64,000 nucleotides of DNA from Hibiscus mutabilis. Taxonomy: Eukaryota > Streptophyta > Magnoliopsida > Malvales > Malvaceae. The notes under the pieces were generated by a model. It did no database searches, had not been told where the DNA came from, and saw only the letters and a list, made by a program, of their open reading frames with translations. The stretch is from NCBI GenBank assembly GCA_019671005.1, contig CM033744.1:12578128-12642127 (forward strand). Reading direction: 5' to 3'. Shown here one piece after another: positions 1 to 11,884 of this stretch. Position 1 is the first letter of the stretch. Every line of letters starts with the position of its first letter. Both the position numbers and the translations under genes were made by a program.

Positions 1-134
1 ACCAGTACTCAAGATTTGGGTTCAAAATTATCAAAACTTGAATTTTGTTTCAAATATCATTAATATTTAAGGATAGTAAAGTTGTGATATTCCCGACTCG
101 TGTTCGTCGTACGGATACGAAAATGGGTGTTACA
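1..134 (+). repeat. 3' end of 5' LTR, element A
   Basis: Matches 2627-2760 at about 130 of 134 positions and ends in TGTTACA immediately before a five-base spacer and the primer site. Confidence 0.85.
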
Positions 135-139
135 TTTAT

Positions 140-151
140 TGGTATCAAAGC
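140..151 (+). other. Primer binding site (tRNA-iMet type), element A
   Basis: TGGTATCAAAGC differs by one base from the usual plant initiator-Met primer site TGGTATCAGAGC and lies six bases after the LTR end. Confidence 0.75.
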
Positions 152-544
152 TACAGGTTTAGCCAGTTCTAGAGTTAAACGAAGTATGGTAAAGTTCAAA
201 AGTGTGTACATGCCACTAGGATGTTAGAATTACTGATGATTTTACTTGTTTGAATGGATGCAATTACTTACTTCATTATGATAATAATGTTAAATTCCAA
301 TGTGTGAGGGTAAAAGAATCATGTTAGGTGTTTATGCGAGTGGATCAATAAGAGATTCATGAGAGTGATAAGGTTGATGATAATATTCTACCCTCATCTT
401 AGAATAGTGCAGAGGCACCATAGTAACATAATATGCATGTTCTAGATTAAGAGCTTTTCTTCCAGACATTAGATGCGATCACAAATCAGCTTGCTTAGGC
501 ACCGATTGCAAAAGAATTGAGAGTTTTGGCACAATAGATTTTCA

Positions 545-960
545 GATAGATATTAATGGAGATCCTATGATTGTTAATCTATGGTTTAATGATATAAAAG
601 TTATGTTAAAGGAACTCTGTATTGATAATCAAAGGAGACTCAAAAAAATTATTATCTTATTTGAAAGGATTAGACTCGTATTTGATGAAGTAATGTTACG
701 GTACATACTCAAAAGTCTATTAACTAGAAGTTCTTTCTTTGAGAGTTCCGTAACAAAGTTTATCCTAGAGACACAAAGGAGTTTCTTGCATCTTAATTAG
801 GGCAATTGGAATATTTACGAGTATGAGTGCAAGTTTAATAAACGAGCTTATTTGCTTCTAAACTACTTCCTATAGATGTAAAGAGAGCTGTTATGACAGC
901 TCATAGAGGGCTGGAGGTTAGGTACAAAGAAGTACTCACCGCCCTATGTATTTTAAAATT
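545..960 (+). pseudogene. Ty3 gag remnant, element A
   Basis: Frames in this stretch read as the capsid-like core of a plant Ty3 gag: a D-P-x-x-x-x-L-W segment near 560-590, an L-C-x-D-N-Q-R-R-L-K segment near 615-640, and after a stop at 798 the block with an Y-E-Y-E/R-x-F-like motif near 815-840. A typical gag capsid region is several hundred residues; here only about 130 codons are recognisable, broken by stops and frame changes. It cannot make a capsid protein. Confidence 0.7.
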
Positions 961-1334
961 CCATGAAGCGATAAATTATGTCAAATGCAAAGCAAAGGGT
1001 TAAGAATAAAAAAATATCTAAACAGATGTCAAAGCTCGTAAAGAGGAATGGTGAATCATTATTTATTTCACCACTTCTAAAAAGTGGTGAGAGGATTCTG
1101 GCAAAGATATCAAACTAAATTTATTATATAGTTCCGCTAAGAGATCGAGACAAAGAAAATTAGGAACTCTCCGGCATTTATAATTAATATTGGATATTCA
1201 AGAAAACCACAAAACCAATCATGTGAGTGTTGTGATAATTGGCATGCATGAGCATGCAGAGTTTTTATTGGAATTTGTTACCAATGTGAAAATTATTTAA
1301 CTTATGCTATGGATGCCAAGCATCAAAGGTAAGG

Positions 1335-1600
1335 CTGGGAGTATTCCTATTGTTTGTGAGTTTTAAATGGGTTGCCCAAAAGGAGTTGTCAGGCTTGACG
1401 CTTAATCGAGAGGCTAAGTTTAGGATTGGATTTTAATCCAATATCGGACATATATCAATTGCACCCTACAGAATAGCTCTTACTAGATTGAGAAAGCTAA
1501 AGGCCTAGTTGCAAGAGTCATTAGATTGAGGTTTTATACGACCTAGTATATCACCTTAGGAAGCTCCAATGATGTTAGTCAAAAGAAGCTGTAATATTCC
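1335..1600 (+). pseudogene. Ty3 reverse transcriptase N-terminal remnant, element A
   Basis: Reads as the linker and start of Ty3 RT: K-E-L-S-G-L near 1378-1395, the P-x-S-I-A-P-Y-R-like segment near 1450-1475, the L-Q-E-L-L-D block near 1508-1525 and G-F-I-R-P-S-I-S-P-like residues near 1530-1560. Stops interrupt it, several where Gln or Asp would be expected. The palm with the catalytic aspartates is absent; the next recognisable piece is the end of RNase H. Confidence 0.75.
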
Positions 1601-1724
1601 TCTAAGATTAAATTATTATTATATTATTACCAGTAGAATAAGATTTGATAGTAGCACCAGTATTAGTGTAGCATGAATCTAGTAAGGATTCTAACTTATT
1701 CAATAATACGTTCCATAATAGGTT

Positions 1725-1845
1725 GGAATGTGTATTGATGTAATAAGGCTAAAGTAGTAGTTGATGTATTTAGCCAATAGTCATTCTTTGGCTTATAAGC
1801 ATTAAATGCCCAATTACCTTTGGAAGAAAATAGTATATTGATTAC
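1725..1845 (+). pseudogene. Ty3 RNase H end / integrase start remnant, element A
   Basis: A frame reads K-x-K-V-V-V-D-V-F-S-Q, a decayed form of the N-V-V-A-D-A-L-S-R motif that closes Ty3 RNase H, followed by A-L-N-A-Q-L-P-L-E. It lies only about 130 bases after the RT N-terminal remnant, which places a large internal deletion between 1600 and 1725. Confidence 0.6.
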
Positions 1846-2626
1846 ATAGCTTCAGCTCAAATATACTTTGACAAATCGGATCAAAGATTTACAAATGAAA
1901 GATAAGATATGTCTGGAAAGAATTCAGTAAGGTAAAAAGGGAAAATTAAAGATTTCGATGTTAAGTCTAAAGTATTGATATTGTGTTAAAAGAATTGAAC
2001 AAGCATATTCATTAGCTTGTATCATGGTATATATATTCATGCATTGATGCATAGATGACATATTATGACAAATGAACAAGCATGAAAGTCTTATGACATT
2101 AGCATGTAGTAAATTATTACTAATGCAATGTGAAAGTTGATGTATCGGCATATATATATATATGTTATATAAACGTATCCATGAAGTCGAATAAAGTTTA
2201 AATTATTGTTATTAACTTCCTTTATTGCCTCACTAAGTTCATACTTAGCGTGTATTTGATTGTGCACACGTAGGTGAATCAAGATGAGAGTGAGAAGAGC
2301 ATTGCATCAATATTGGAAAGCTCAACAGGTAATCACAGTAATGACATCCTAATTGAGGTTTGATTATTATAGTGGCATGTATACTTGCTAAACCTGTTTG
2401 AGTTGTGATTGACCATTAAAGTTCGTTATGGTTTCATGATAATTGGCGTTTCTGGAAAGATTTAAAGTTAAGAGTAACCTCAGGTGATGAGTTGCATGCT
2501 AAGATAATTGAAAGCATGTATGTTTTATGATAGTCAATTATTCCCTATAAGCATACTTAACAGGAATTGATTTAGGATGAATTAGAAATGTAAAAATGCA
2601 AGAATGTGCATTTTGGGATAGGTTGT

Positions 2627-2760
2627 ACCAGTACTCAAGATTTGGGTTCAAAATTATCAAAACTTGAATTTTGTTTCAAATATCATTAATATTTAAGGAT
2701 AGTAAAGTTATGACATTCCTGACTCGTGTTCTTCGTACGGATACGAAAATGGGTGTTACA
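2627..2760 (+). repeat. 3' end of 3' LTR, element A
   Basis: Second copy of the terminal repeat, ending GGGTGTTACA. Sequence between about 1960 and 2626 is probably the rest of this LTR, but no clear polypurine tract or TG start was found. Confidence 0.8.
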
Positions 2761-4864
2761 GCACACATGCTTAGTGAGGATGCTCATAAAAACAATGATG
2801 CATTTAAACTATTTGGAAACCAAAACCACTTGTTTTCAAACATGCTTAACAACCAAAGAATTTTCATTGTTTCCAACCAAAACATGCATAAAAATCCCTA
2901 TGCAACATCATATAAAAATCACATGCTTAAAACCCAAAGCATTAAATCATATTACCATGCTTAAATCCCAAGCATTAGAAAATAGGTTCAACACATGAAT
3001 TTTCATATATTGGCAATAATAGTGACCCAGGATAGACGAACCTCTATCCACACACATACCGGATACATGGATTCACATGATGGACTCACCTCCACCACAA
3101 CTCATACCATGCCTAGTTAAACCGCATGATATCCCAAACCTTGCCTAGTTAAACTGCAAGATTTGACAACCTCGCCTAGTTAAACCGCAAGTTTTACCGA
3201 CCTTGTCTAGTTAACCGTAAGATCACCATTAACTTGGGTTGCCTAGTTAAACAGCATGCCCCATGTGAGGTCCCAATGGTCCGAGTGGCCTAGTTAAGCC
3301 GCCATACTCAAGGACTCATGGCCACGATCGATTTTTAGTATGTATTATAGTGCACTTTAATCCTATGGCATGCCAACTACATCTGAATGTTTTTTACCTT
3401 GTCACATAGCCAATATATCATTTCCAAAATCATTTACTTACTTTTTTACAATGCATTACATAAAACCATCACATATGCAAAAACCACATTGCCAAGGCAA
3501 CAACACATTCCCTCAAGGAACAAATCTCAATGCTCACTAGCATTCTCATACTCTAAAATCCATTGCATATTTATTTTAAACAATGCATTTACAGTAGTAA
3601 ATCAAACCATGTTTAAACCAAACATGAAACAACATGCTCATATCCAAATTGATATTTAAGAGCAAAATGAGGGAAACTTACTTCTGAGCTTAGGTAAGTG
3701 TTTCACGCTTAACCTAAACTCCCAACATCATTTGTAAACCTTTAGGAATCGTTTAAAACCAATTTCCAATCACCAATTACACCTCACCTTGCTCGCCAAA
3801 GCAAATCAAGCTCTCGGCAAGCCACAATCCACTTCATGCTACTTCGCCTTGATTATCCCCTATTTTGGTCACACAAAACCAGAGGAAACATGCATCAAAA
3901 TGCATCCAAGCCACTGCTCCAAAGCAGAATCCCGCAACTCACAAGTTGCCTACTCAAAAACCATCTGAAACTTATTGAAATCAACCTCAAATACTTCAAA
4001 CTTAACCCAGCCACAAAATAACGATTTGATACATCAAACTTCATCAATTAACATCTAAAACCCCTATATGATGTCCTTTAACTTCCAGAAATGATTAAAC
4101 TCCATTAACAACACAAAAACCCTTAACTATCCACCTTAAATATTAGAGATTCAACTAGTTTTGGGATTGCAATGTTAAATCCAAGCTATTAACATTATTA
4201 AACATCAAAATCATGATCTAATCTGATCAACCTTTCATTAGAGGAGAAGAACAAACATTACCTCTAATGGATGCTTTCTCCCTTAATTGTTTGATTTTAC
4301 ATGAGAAAACAAAGTTAAATCAATAAGGTTTTGATAAACAATCAATAAGAAATCATTTGTAATTAAAGGATTTAAGAAAATAAAGATTTACCTGAAGATT
4401 TAGAACAAGATAATGGTGTTTAGCTGGAGAGGTTACGAGAGAAAAGATTTTAGAAGAAAGTTAGTTACGTAACTTTTGTTTTAAAGAATTAATTATCAAA
4501 TTAATTCTCCCTAACATATTTATATTTTCCAAAACACTTTAAAAGTAGTCAATTAAGGGATAAGGTCCTTAAAGATTTAAAGTTTTGACCCTTTTACAAA
4601 ACAATCACTAAAAATAGTTTTCAAATTTTTCATTATGGTCACTAGTCCAAAAATGTCTGATTTTCAAAGCCCATTTTCCAAAATTGATTTCATCACAATC
4701 ATTAATATATTAAATAATTCTTTTAGAATATTTTCCCATATTTTTATCACCTTCAAAAATATTTAATCTGATTTAATCCCAAAACTAACTCGAATCTCTA
4801 ATACCGACTCACCAAACCCTTAAAACGAACCCTAAAACATCTAGACCCAAAATCAAGGTGTTAC
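2761..4864 (-). repeat. Partial Tekay-like LTR interrupted by element A
   Basis: Noncoding stretch ending GGTGTTACA at 4864. On the minus strand that is TGTAACACC, the start seen in the other Tekay-like LTRs of this window. It carries a short minisatellite (3111-3303), as do those LTRs. Its other end is not in the window; element A appears to have inserted into it. No internal coding sequence is seen, so it may be a solo LTR. Confidence 0.55.
3111..3303. repeat. Minisatellite, about 31-bp units with a GCCTAGTTAA core
   Basis: The core recurs at 3111, 3143, 3174, 3205 (as GTCTAG), 3241 and 3288, each followed by a C-G-C-A-like segment. It lies inside the LTR. Confidence 0.8.
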
Positions 4865-4985
4865 ATTCATCGATCAACATTTTTTGCATTCATCCTTGCA
4901 TTTTATATATTAATTACTTGCCTTGAAATTACCTCATTATCATACATATGAAACATTGCATGCATTAATAAATTATTAAGATTAA

Positions 4986-5085
4986 TTATGGGAAGTTCGA
5001 GGCATACTATAGAGGATTGTTGGGCTCTGAAAAACAAGGTCTAAAGTCTGATTGAGATCGATCTCTTGAAGTTTTGAGAAGAAAT
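4986..5085 (+). pseudogene. Tat gag C-terminal remnant, element 1
   Basis: A frame reads H-T-I-E-D-C-W-A-L-K-N-K-V followed after a stop by S-L-I-E-I-D-L-L-K-F. This is the H-S-I-E-x-C-x-A-L-K-x-K-V-Q-x-L-I-x-x-G pattern found near the end of Tat-lineage gag proteins. The CDFH-type half of the motif upstream is missing and the sequence passes directly into the 3' noncoding region, so pol was deleted. Confidence 0.65.
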
Positions 5086-5199
5086 AATGATGAACATGAC
5101 CTTTTGGGAGGTGCTGATTTCCTAGTTTTTCTCTTATAGGTGTTAAAATTCCCTGTATTTTGCAATGTGTGGAATCAACTTTGCTATTTTTGCCCAAAA

Positions 5200-6820
5200 A
5201 TAGCAAAGATCTTTTTGTAAGGGCATATGTCATGTCTGCGAATTTCATTCTAATGAAAGATGCATTTTGCTTAGCATACAATAACCTTGAAATCATATAT
5301 ATATATATATATCCCCTCCTACCCTTGTAGGTCCCTGGATGTCAATTGCATTATGCAACATTGATTCTAATGTAAAGATCAGTCAAATGTTGTGATAAAG
5401 ATGAAGTGTGATTTCTTACTTAGCCTACTCTGGTTGGCAATGAATGAAATGCAAGACTACTACTCCTTTGACGATGTTCAATGATGATAAAATCTCTTAA
5501 GAAGTTAACCGAATAGAGATGCTTGAAATTAAAGTTCTAAGCGTAGTCTTCTATGCCCTAATAAGAACATATGGATTGTAACTAGTGGCCAAAAAGAAAT
5601 AAATATAAAAAATAATGAAAAATGAATGAATGAATGAATGAATAAATGAACAACTGAATAAATCTCGGAGCACTCTGATGGAGTCATGGGGTTGACAAAC
5701 CTAATAAGGAGTTATGCTCCACCTATTCAATACTATAGCGTCAGAGATGAATCCTTGAAGATACGAGCATAATAATAATAATAATAATACAATAATGGCT
5801 AGTTGCAATCAGAAGCACACACATGCATTCAAAATTTTATTCTTAGAATGATATTTTTGCACTCCACTACTTAAACAAGTCCAGGAAGCTCGAACATATC
5901 TTTGGGTGGAAAAAATAATGAGAACTGAAAATGAGTAGTTATCAACGGTATCAAGCAATGTGGTAATCATAAGGATGAACCGAGCGGTGTGGGAGGAATT
6001 TCACAACTTCAAATATCGTCACAACATTCAAAGTCTTCATAGACACAAGCTATGCTTGAAATGATCATCGGTGGGTTAAATCTGAGATGCTTTTGCACTA
6101 GATATCCAGGACATCCTATTCTATTTTTTCTTTCTATTAAAGTTTTGGTTTCAAGATCCTGTATGTTAATCCAAAAAGGCGTCATTCATTGAAATGCCGA
6201 TAAGCAAACTGACATATTTAAAACAAAGAGGTTTCTTTGTATTTCTTTGGAGGGAAATTTCAAAATGCAACACCGTTGGTAAGGCCCAAAGATGAGGGGC
6301 GCTACATGAAATGAGATGACGAAGAGCCTTTGTGGCAAATTTTACAGTGGTGGGGCATCTTTGTCCGTAAAATAGACAAGATATGATGTCGACCGAGGTC
6401 ACTCGACTTGAAGGTTTGAATAGAGAATAAATAACAAAATTTTGGGGGTAGATTTTGTTGGGGCACAAAAATGATGAGTATTTGTAGTCCAAAGATGAAG
6501 AATACATACTCTAGAGGACAAAGACATGAGCTGATTTTTGAAGATCTTAACAAGAATTTCATGCATCTTTTTATTTCCATTAATATTAAGAATATCATTC
6601 TACATGAACATATGCATCTTTGCATCATAAAATATGCTCATGCATCATTTTAATTGTGACATTATCATGATGCTTTCACATAGGAAGTCAAATAAGCATA
6701 ATCCAAGAATAGGGCTTTGATAAGAATTTCGTGCACCTTTACACGAACCAAGAAAACACGCGTTTGCATGTCGTCTATATTGTTATATTTACCTTAATGG
6801 AGCTTTCAAGTCTATTGCTT
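5200..6820 (+). other. Tat element 1, 3' untranslated region (non-repeat part)
   Basis: Matches 55550-56640 of Tat element 2 in order: the GGGCATATGTCATG start, the tract around CCTTGTAGGTCCC, the AAGTTCTAAGCGTAG segment, the GGAGCTATGCTCCACC-like segment, and the block ending near GATATCCAGG. Short AT and AAT microsatellites sit at 5295-5314 and 5770-5788. No gene is visible. Confidence 0.75.
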
Positions 6821-6829
6821 AAAATCAAT

Positions 6830-7440
6830 TTCTCAATTTTATCCTTTCACAATGATGTTTTTTCTTAAAACAAAAGAATCTCTTCATTTAATCCTTCCAT
6901 AAGGATGTTTTTCTTCAGACCCAAATTTCTTAATTTGAGCCTTCCATAAGGATGTTTTTCTTAAAACAAAAGAATTTCTTAATTTAATCCTTCCATAAGG
7001 ATGTTTTCCTTAAGACCCAAATTTCTTAATTTGATCATTTCTTAAAGATGTTTTTCTTAAAACCCATGTTTCTTAATTTGATCCTTCTATAAGGATATTT
7101 TTCTCAAAACTAAAATTTTCAATTTAATCCTTTCATAAGGATGCTTTCCTTAAAACAAATTTCTTAATTTGATCCTTTCATAAGGGTTTTAGAAAAAATC
7201 AATTTAATCCTTTCAAAAGGATGTTTTCCTTAAAACCATTTTTTTAATTTGATCATTTCATAAGGATGTTTTTCTTAAAAATGAGTATTTCTTAATTCAG
7301 TCATTTTCTAAGGATGTTTTTCTCAAAACAAAAAGAATTTCTCAGTTCGATCCTTTAATAAGGACACGTTTTCATGAAGCAAAGATTCTTTTAACTCGAT
7401 CCTTCCATAAAGATATTTAAAAAAGATACTTTTAACTCGA
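6830..7440. repeat. Minisatellite in Tat element 1, about 46-50 bp units
   Basis: At least eleven degenerate units with a core like TCCTTCCATAAGGATGTTTT, seen near 6902, 6948, 6998, 7045, 7091, 7137, 7180, 7216, 7265 and later, separated by runs of AAAACAAA and TTTCTTAATT. Confidence 0.85.
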
Positions 7441-7444
7441 CCCT

Positions 7445-7562
7445 TCCATAAGGAAAGAGAGAGAGAAAAAAAGAGAAAAGAAAAGAAAAAGAAGAAAAAA
7501 CAAAGAAAGAAAGAAAAAAATAAAAATAAAAATAAAAAAGAAGAAAGAAAAGAAGAAAAAGT
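7445..7562. repeat. Purine-rich GA/A tract
   Basis: Low-complexity run of A and G on the plus strand directly after the minisatellite. Its complement gives Phe/Ser/Leu-rich spurious ORFs. Similar tracts occur in Tat element 2 at 55893-56042 and 58526-58775. Confidence 0.9.
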
Positions 7563-7794
7563 GAAAACCCAAAAAGGCACATTGAGAAAAGCAAATTTAA
7601 AGTGAAAACCTAAAAAAGGCGCTTTAGAGCAAAGATTCAAAATTTCAAAAGGAAAGGGCTAAAATGGTTGAACCTGAGTGTGAGATGAGGTACCACAATT
7701 GCAAAGATCAAGAAGAAGAAGAAGAAGAAGAAAGCAAGATCGATGAACCAAAAAAGTATTCAAAGACCAGTAAAGATTTTGATTTGCAACTTCA

Positions 7795-8789
7795 TGTTTA
7801 AAAGAGTAGATCCCAACAAGGATTTCAATCTACTACTTCGTTTGTGAAAAGGTGGATCCTAGTAAAGAATCAAGAGTTCTTAGACTCGCCCAATTTTTAA
7901 AAAACTTTTGACCTCCAGCTTTTGGGGAGTAATGAACATTTCTTCATGCTGACACGACAAGAAATGGGGTATTATTTTGAGGTATTCTAGTATTCTCTAA
8001 GCGAGTTATTGTATTTTTTAAGTCCTTCAGGCCGTCTATAAGACCTTCGGGCATGATGTTAAGCTTTCTCTTGATGTCAAAATAATCAGAAATCAAGGCA
8101 TCATCTTAATGTATTCTAGTGGTCTCTAAGCGAGTATCACTGTTTAAGTTCTTCGGGCCATCAGTAAAACCTTCGGACATGATATTAAGACCTTCAGGAA
8201 TGATGAATATCTCTTTATGCTGATACAACAAGAAATCAAGGCATCATTTTAAGGTTTTTTAATCTTTAGCTTTTTAGGAGCAGTGAAAATCTTCAGGTAC
8301 TCTCACAATAAAAAAGTGAGATACCATTCTTATGACCTTCAGGCCATCAATAAGACCTTCGAGCATGATGTTAAGACCTCCGGGCCATCAGTAAGACCTT
8401 CAGGCATGATGTTAAGACCTTCAGGCAATTACATTCGGGAGTGATGAACATCTCTTAATGCCAACACGATAAGAAATCGGGTATCGATTTTAGGTTTTTC
8501 GATCTTCAGCTTTCTGGGTGCAGTGAAAATCTTCAAGTATTCTCGCAATAAGAAAGCGAGATACCATTATTAAGACCTTCATGCCATCAATAAGACCTTC
8601 GGACCATCAGTAAGACCTTCGGGCCATCATCTTCAGGAGTGATGAACATCTCTTAATCTCGACACGACAAAAATTTGGGGCATCAATTTTAGGTTTTATG
8701 ATCTTCAGCTTTTTGGGAGCAGTAAAAATCTTCAGGTATTCTAGCAATAAGAAAGCAAGATATCATTCTTAAGACCTTTGAGCCATCAC
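7795..8789. repeat. Higher-order minisatellite with CCTTCGGGC motif, Tat element 1
   Basis: Repeated short units (GACCTTCGGGCCATCA, GGCATGATGTTAAG) are organised into longer blocks of about 200-240 bp, each with a segment like CTTTTTGGGAGCAGTGAAAA (near 8267, 8508, 8707 and, past the solo LTR, 19122). The solo LTR inserted inside one block. Confidence 0.85.
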
Positions 8790-8859
8790 TATAACCCCTT
8801 AGACCGGCCTATGCGTTATGTATAGTTTCGGGAGGTTACATTTCATACCAAAAACTTCC

Positions 8860-10360
8860 TGATAAGTGTTCAAAAGTACTATTTTTATTACCCTTTTTAC
8901 TCATATTATTGTTAGACTTAAGCTCATATTAGTTGCATAATTAGTCATTCATGCATTAATCCATGTTTCCTTCCATCGTTAAGCTTGATTACATAACTTG
9001 GTAGTTTTTGTGGGAAAAGATGCTGCTTTGGTGTGTTTTGTGTGTATGTGCAGGATCATTTGCCAAAGGAGACGCCGAGCTAGTTGCCGAGCCAGTTGCC
9101 ATGGCAATTGTCGACAAGAGCAAAGGTGATATGGTAGTCGAAATTGATGACTATACGAGCCCAAGATGACGTGGAGAAAAGCCCAAACCCAAAGGAATTT
9201 GATTTCCATGCAGAGATTAAAGAAGAATTAAATTCCAAGAAGATAGGAGAAGTTCTAGTAGGAATACAATTATAATAAAGAATTATATTCTTTAAAGATA
9301 ATTTAATTCCAACTTAAACTCCTCCTCAAAGAAGGACTTTGGCCTAGCCCTATAAATAAGAAGGAGATTTCGACAATTCCAGAGAGAGCAAGAGGGAAAT
9401 TTCGACAAGTCCAAGTAGGGCAAGAGGAGAGAATTTTCGACAAGCATCAAGGGCAAGGAGGATTTCGACAAGCCTCCTTCTTCATCCTTTTCTTTCTTGT
9501 TCGATTGGGTTCATGCTAGGGATTGTTTATCTTGTGTTTCTTTGGAACCTAGCCATGAACTAAATTTACTTGGCTATGGTTATTGTGTTTTGTGGTTGTG
9601 AGAAACTATTGGTTTTTGTTTAGGTAATAAGAGTTTGCACTTTTCTATTTCAAGGTTTATTCATTCTTGGTTCTTATTCTTGTTTGCGAGTGAATTGGGA
9701 GAGGATCTCGTGATTTCATCTATTTATCTAATATCGGGAGAGTTAAATTCAAGAAACGAATGAATATGATCTTTATTCAATCTATTGATGGTGAAGATTA
9801 ATCCGGCTTAGGAATAAGTTAAGGATTTCAACGGCTAAGAGGAGCGCAAGATTGTTTGTTGTTCACCCTTGATTCACGAGAGGATGTATTATCAAGGCAT
9901 GCACAAGTAGCTAGAGTTTCGACTTAGGGATAAGAAGAAACCATTGAAGAACGCTCTGTCGAACCTTGAAGTTGCTGCCCAGACGCCCAAGTAGTTGCCC
10001 AACTAGTTGCCCAGGCAACCATCGATTAGTTGCCAAGGCAACCCCGTTGTGCAAGTTGCCACGGCAACTGAGTTGCCCGTGCACTCTTTTACCAAAACGA
10101 TCCAATCGGCTATCACACCTCAACTCACGATAACCTGGCCTATCTCTCTCTTTTTCTTTCATCTATTCTTTTAGTTTATTGCTTTTACTTTTCTCGTTAA
10201 TTAAAACCTCTATTATCAATTGTGTTTTTATTTTCAGTGCAGTAACTTAAGCAAAGTGGCCCAAACCAATCCCTGTGGAGACGATACTCGATACTCATAT
10301 CACTTTATTACTTGCGACGTGTAAACTTGCACATTTGCGTAGCACTTATCACACGCAACA
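8860..10360 (+). repeat. 5' LTR, Athila-type element
   Basis: 1501 bp, near-identical to 15160-16684. It contains a TATA box and many copies of the TTGCC/GGCAA motif, dense at 9985-10080. Confidence 0.93.
9351..9358 (+). promoter_or_regulatory. TATA box of the Athila-type 5' LTR
   Basis: TATAAATA in a CCCTATAAATAAG context, about 490 bases into the LTR; the same site is at 15675-15682 in the 3' LTR. It is likely the start of U3-driven transcription. Confidence 0.65.
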
Positions 10361-10366
10361 AGTTTT

Positions 10367-10384
10367 TGGCGCCGTTGCCGGGGA
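10367..10384 (+). other. Athila-type primer binding site
   Basis: TGGCGCCGTTGCCGGGGA follows six bases after the LTR end; this is the primer site (described as tRNA-Asp-like) of Athila elements. Confidence 0.85.
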
Positions 10385-10504
10385 TTGGCAATTGGTGTTA
10401 GTTGTTTTTGTTATTGCATTTTTTTCTCTTAGTTTTACTAACTTTTCTTTTTGTTTATTTATCAAAAAAAAAATTAGGTGCGCTACAAGTTAAGGGACAT
10501 CAAC

Positions 10505-11692
10505 ATGTCGGGAAATAAAAGCCGATCTATTCGAGAAATGATGTTGGAAGATATGAATCAATCCAATCAAGAGTTTCTTGCACCCTTTGATGATTACCTA
10601 TACCAATCGAGAAAAGCCCAAAGAACTTATACCGTGGAAAAATCTTGTGCTATGTGTGGAGAGCATCATGTGTTTGAAAATAGCCCTCACATTTTCGGTG
10701 CATATAACTACATGGAGGACCATAGAGGGAACCAGCAGCAAAATTGTTCATGGTATGGTCAAAAAGCTCAAAAATTTTTTTACCATAACAATTTTGCCGC
10801 AGCAACAGATATGCCATGGCAATGTAGTCCTTTTCAAGAGCATTCCAATTCCTTGGAGGAAACGTTACTAGCTTCCTTGGCTAGACTTGACGGATCAATT
10901 GAAGAGATTCGAGAACTATCAAAATCTATGGATACGAGGATAGCTCAGTGGGATGCAACCTTAGGGGATTCAGAAGATCAATTGGGGAGATCCACATATG
11001 TCATGGATAACATGCACCAACAATTCATTCCTAGGGATACTGACGTCCCAAGGCAAGAAATCTCTCCGATGTGTGAGGAACAACTAGAACCTCAAAGTCA
11101 AGAGGATGCCAATGAGAGAGACTGCCCAACACATGATGAGCCTGAACAACAAATTGCCTCGGCAATGATTGAGGGGCCTGAACAGGGCAATGCCGCGACA
11201 ACACTCAGTGAAGCTGAGAACAACAATACTACAACAAATTCTGAGGAACCTGATGTCCAGAAGGTTACAACGTTGATGTTGAAGCAGGAATCTGTAGATT
11301 GCTCTCATCTACAATTGCCACAGCAATTACACGACCACATGCAAGATCAACGAGATGATAATACTTTGTCAATGGAATATGAGCAGGTAATAGTTAAACC
11401 TTTTGAATTCTTTAAAAACTCACCTCGTCCATTGCATGTATGTCTTGAGGAACCGAGTTTGGTAGATTTGAAGCCATCGAAATCTCTACTGATGGAGATG
11501 TTTGAAAGGCCAAAAGAAAACGGTGTTTGGATTCGTAAAGCTTTTCAGAAAATTAGTCATTCCCTTGACTTACAGCAAATTTTGGCAACTGATTGCCACG
11601 GCAATTGGCTTGAGCAGCAATTGCCACAACAACAAAGGCTACATCCAACCATGATAGAAGTCGACAAGAATGAGGTAATTGAATGGATATAA
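10505..11692 (+). CDS. Gag-derived ORF of the Athila-type element, 395 aa
   Basis: The longest open frame in the window. I chose the ATG at 10505 because upstream codons in frame lack an ATG. Residues about 46-61 read C-A-M-C-G-E-H-H-x-x-E-N-S-P-H, resembling the C-x2-C-G-G-x-H zinc-knuckle start that follows the Athila capsid, but without the last Cys. Downstream are N- and Q-rich residues and an L-E-E-T-L-L-A-S-L-A-R-L segment like the gag C-terminal helix. The rest is acidic and Gln-rich, ending E-V-I-E-W-I. No capsid core is recognisable, so this is a gag C-terminal derivative. An undisturbed frame in a recent element suggests it may still be translated; its function is unknown. Confidence 0.6.
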   Translation: MSGNKSRSIREMMLEDMNQSNQEFLAPFDDYLYQSRKAQRTYTVEKSCAMCGEHHVFENSPHIFGAYNYMEDHRGNQQQNCSWYGQKAQKFFYHNNFAAATDMPWQCSPFQEHSNSLEETLLASLARLDGSIEEIRELSKSMDTRIAQWDATLGDSEDQLGRSTYVMDNMHQQFIPRDTDVPRQEISPMCEEQLEPQSQEDANERDCPTHDEPEQQIASAMIEGPEQGNAATTLSEAENNNTTTNSEEPDVQKVTTLMLKQESVDCSHLQLPQQLHDHMQDQRDDNTLSMEYEQVIVKPFEFFKNSPRPLHVCLEEPSLVDLKPSKSLLMEMFERPKENGVWIRKAFQKISHSLDLQQILATDCHGNWLEQQLPQQQRLHPTMIEVDKNEVIEWI

Positions 11693-11884
11693 TTTTTCCT
11701 ATTAATATATTTGTGCCTTCAGGAATAGTAGCAAGGTGGAGAGTATACATGGACTACAAGCGAACAAAGAAGAAAGACACCTCCACCATGGGTAACACAA
11801 AAGGGAATAGTGGCAAGCACATTGACCAAACTCTTTTTGGGCAATATTGTCAACCGATGGAAGGTGCGGATGGACTATAAGAAG

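Larger units (their letters stand above)
1..2760 (+). mobile_element. Ty3/gypsy element A, internally deleted and decayed
   Basis: The first 134 bases recur at 2627-2760 with four mismatches and no indels, both copies ending GGGTGTTACA; they are the 3' ends of a 5' and a 3' LTR. A primer site follows the first copy, and gag, RT and RNase H/integrase-start remnants follow in the order expected for a plus-strand Ty3 element. The interior is only about 2 kb, so most of RT, RNase H and integrase is deleted. The 5' LTR begins left of the window and the start of the 3' LTR could not be placed. The gag and RT spacing resembles the Tekay/Del group; the lineage is an inference. Confidence 0.85.

Noticed and set aside
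4982..5296. 104-codon minus-strand frame
   Set aside because: It is antisense to the Tat gag remnant and 3' region, which are recognisable on the plus strand.
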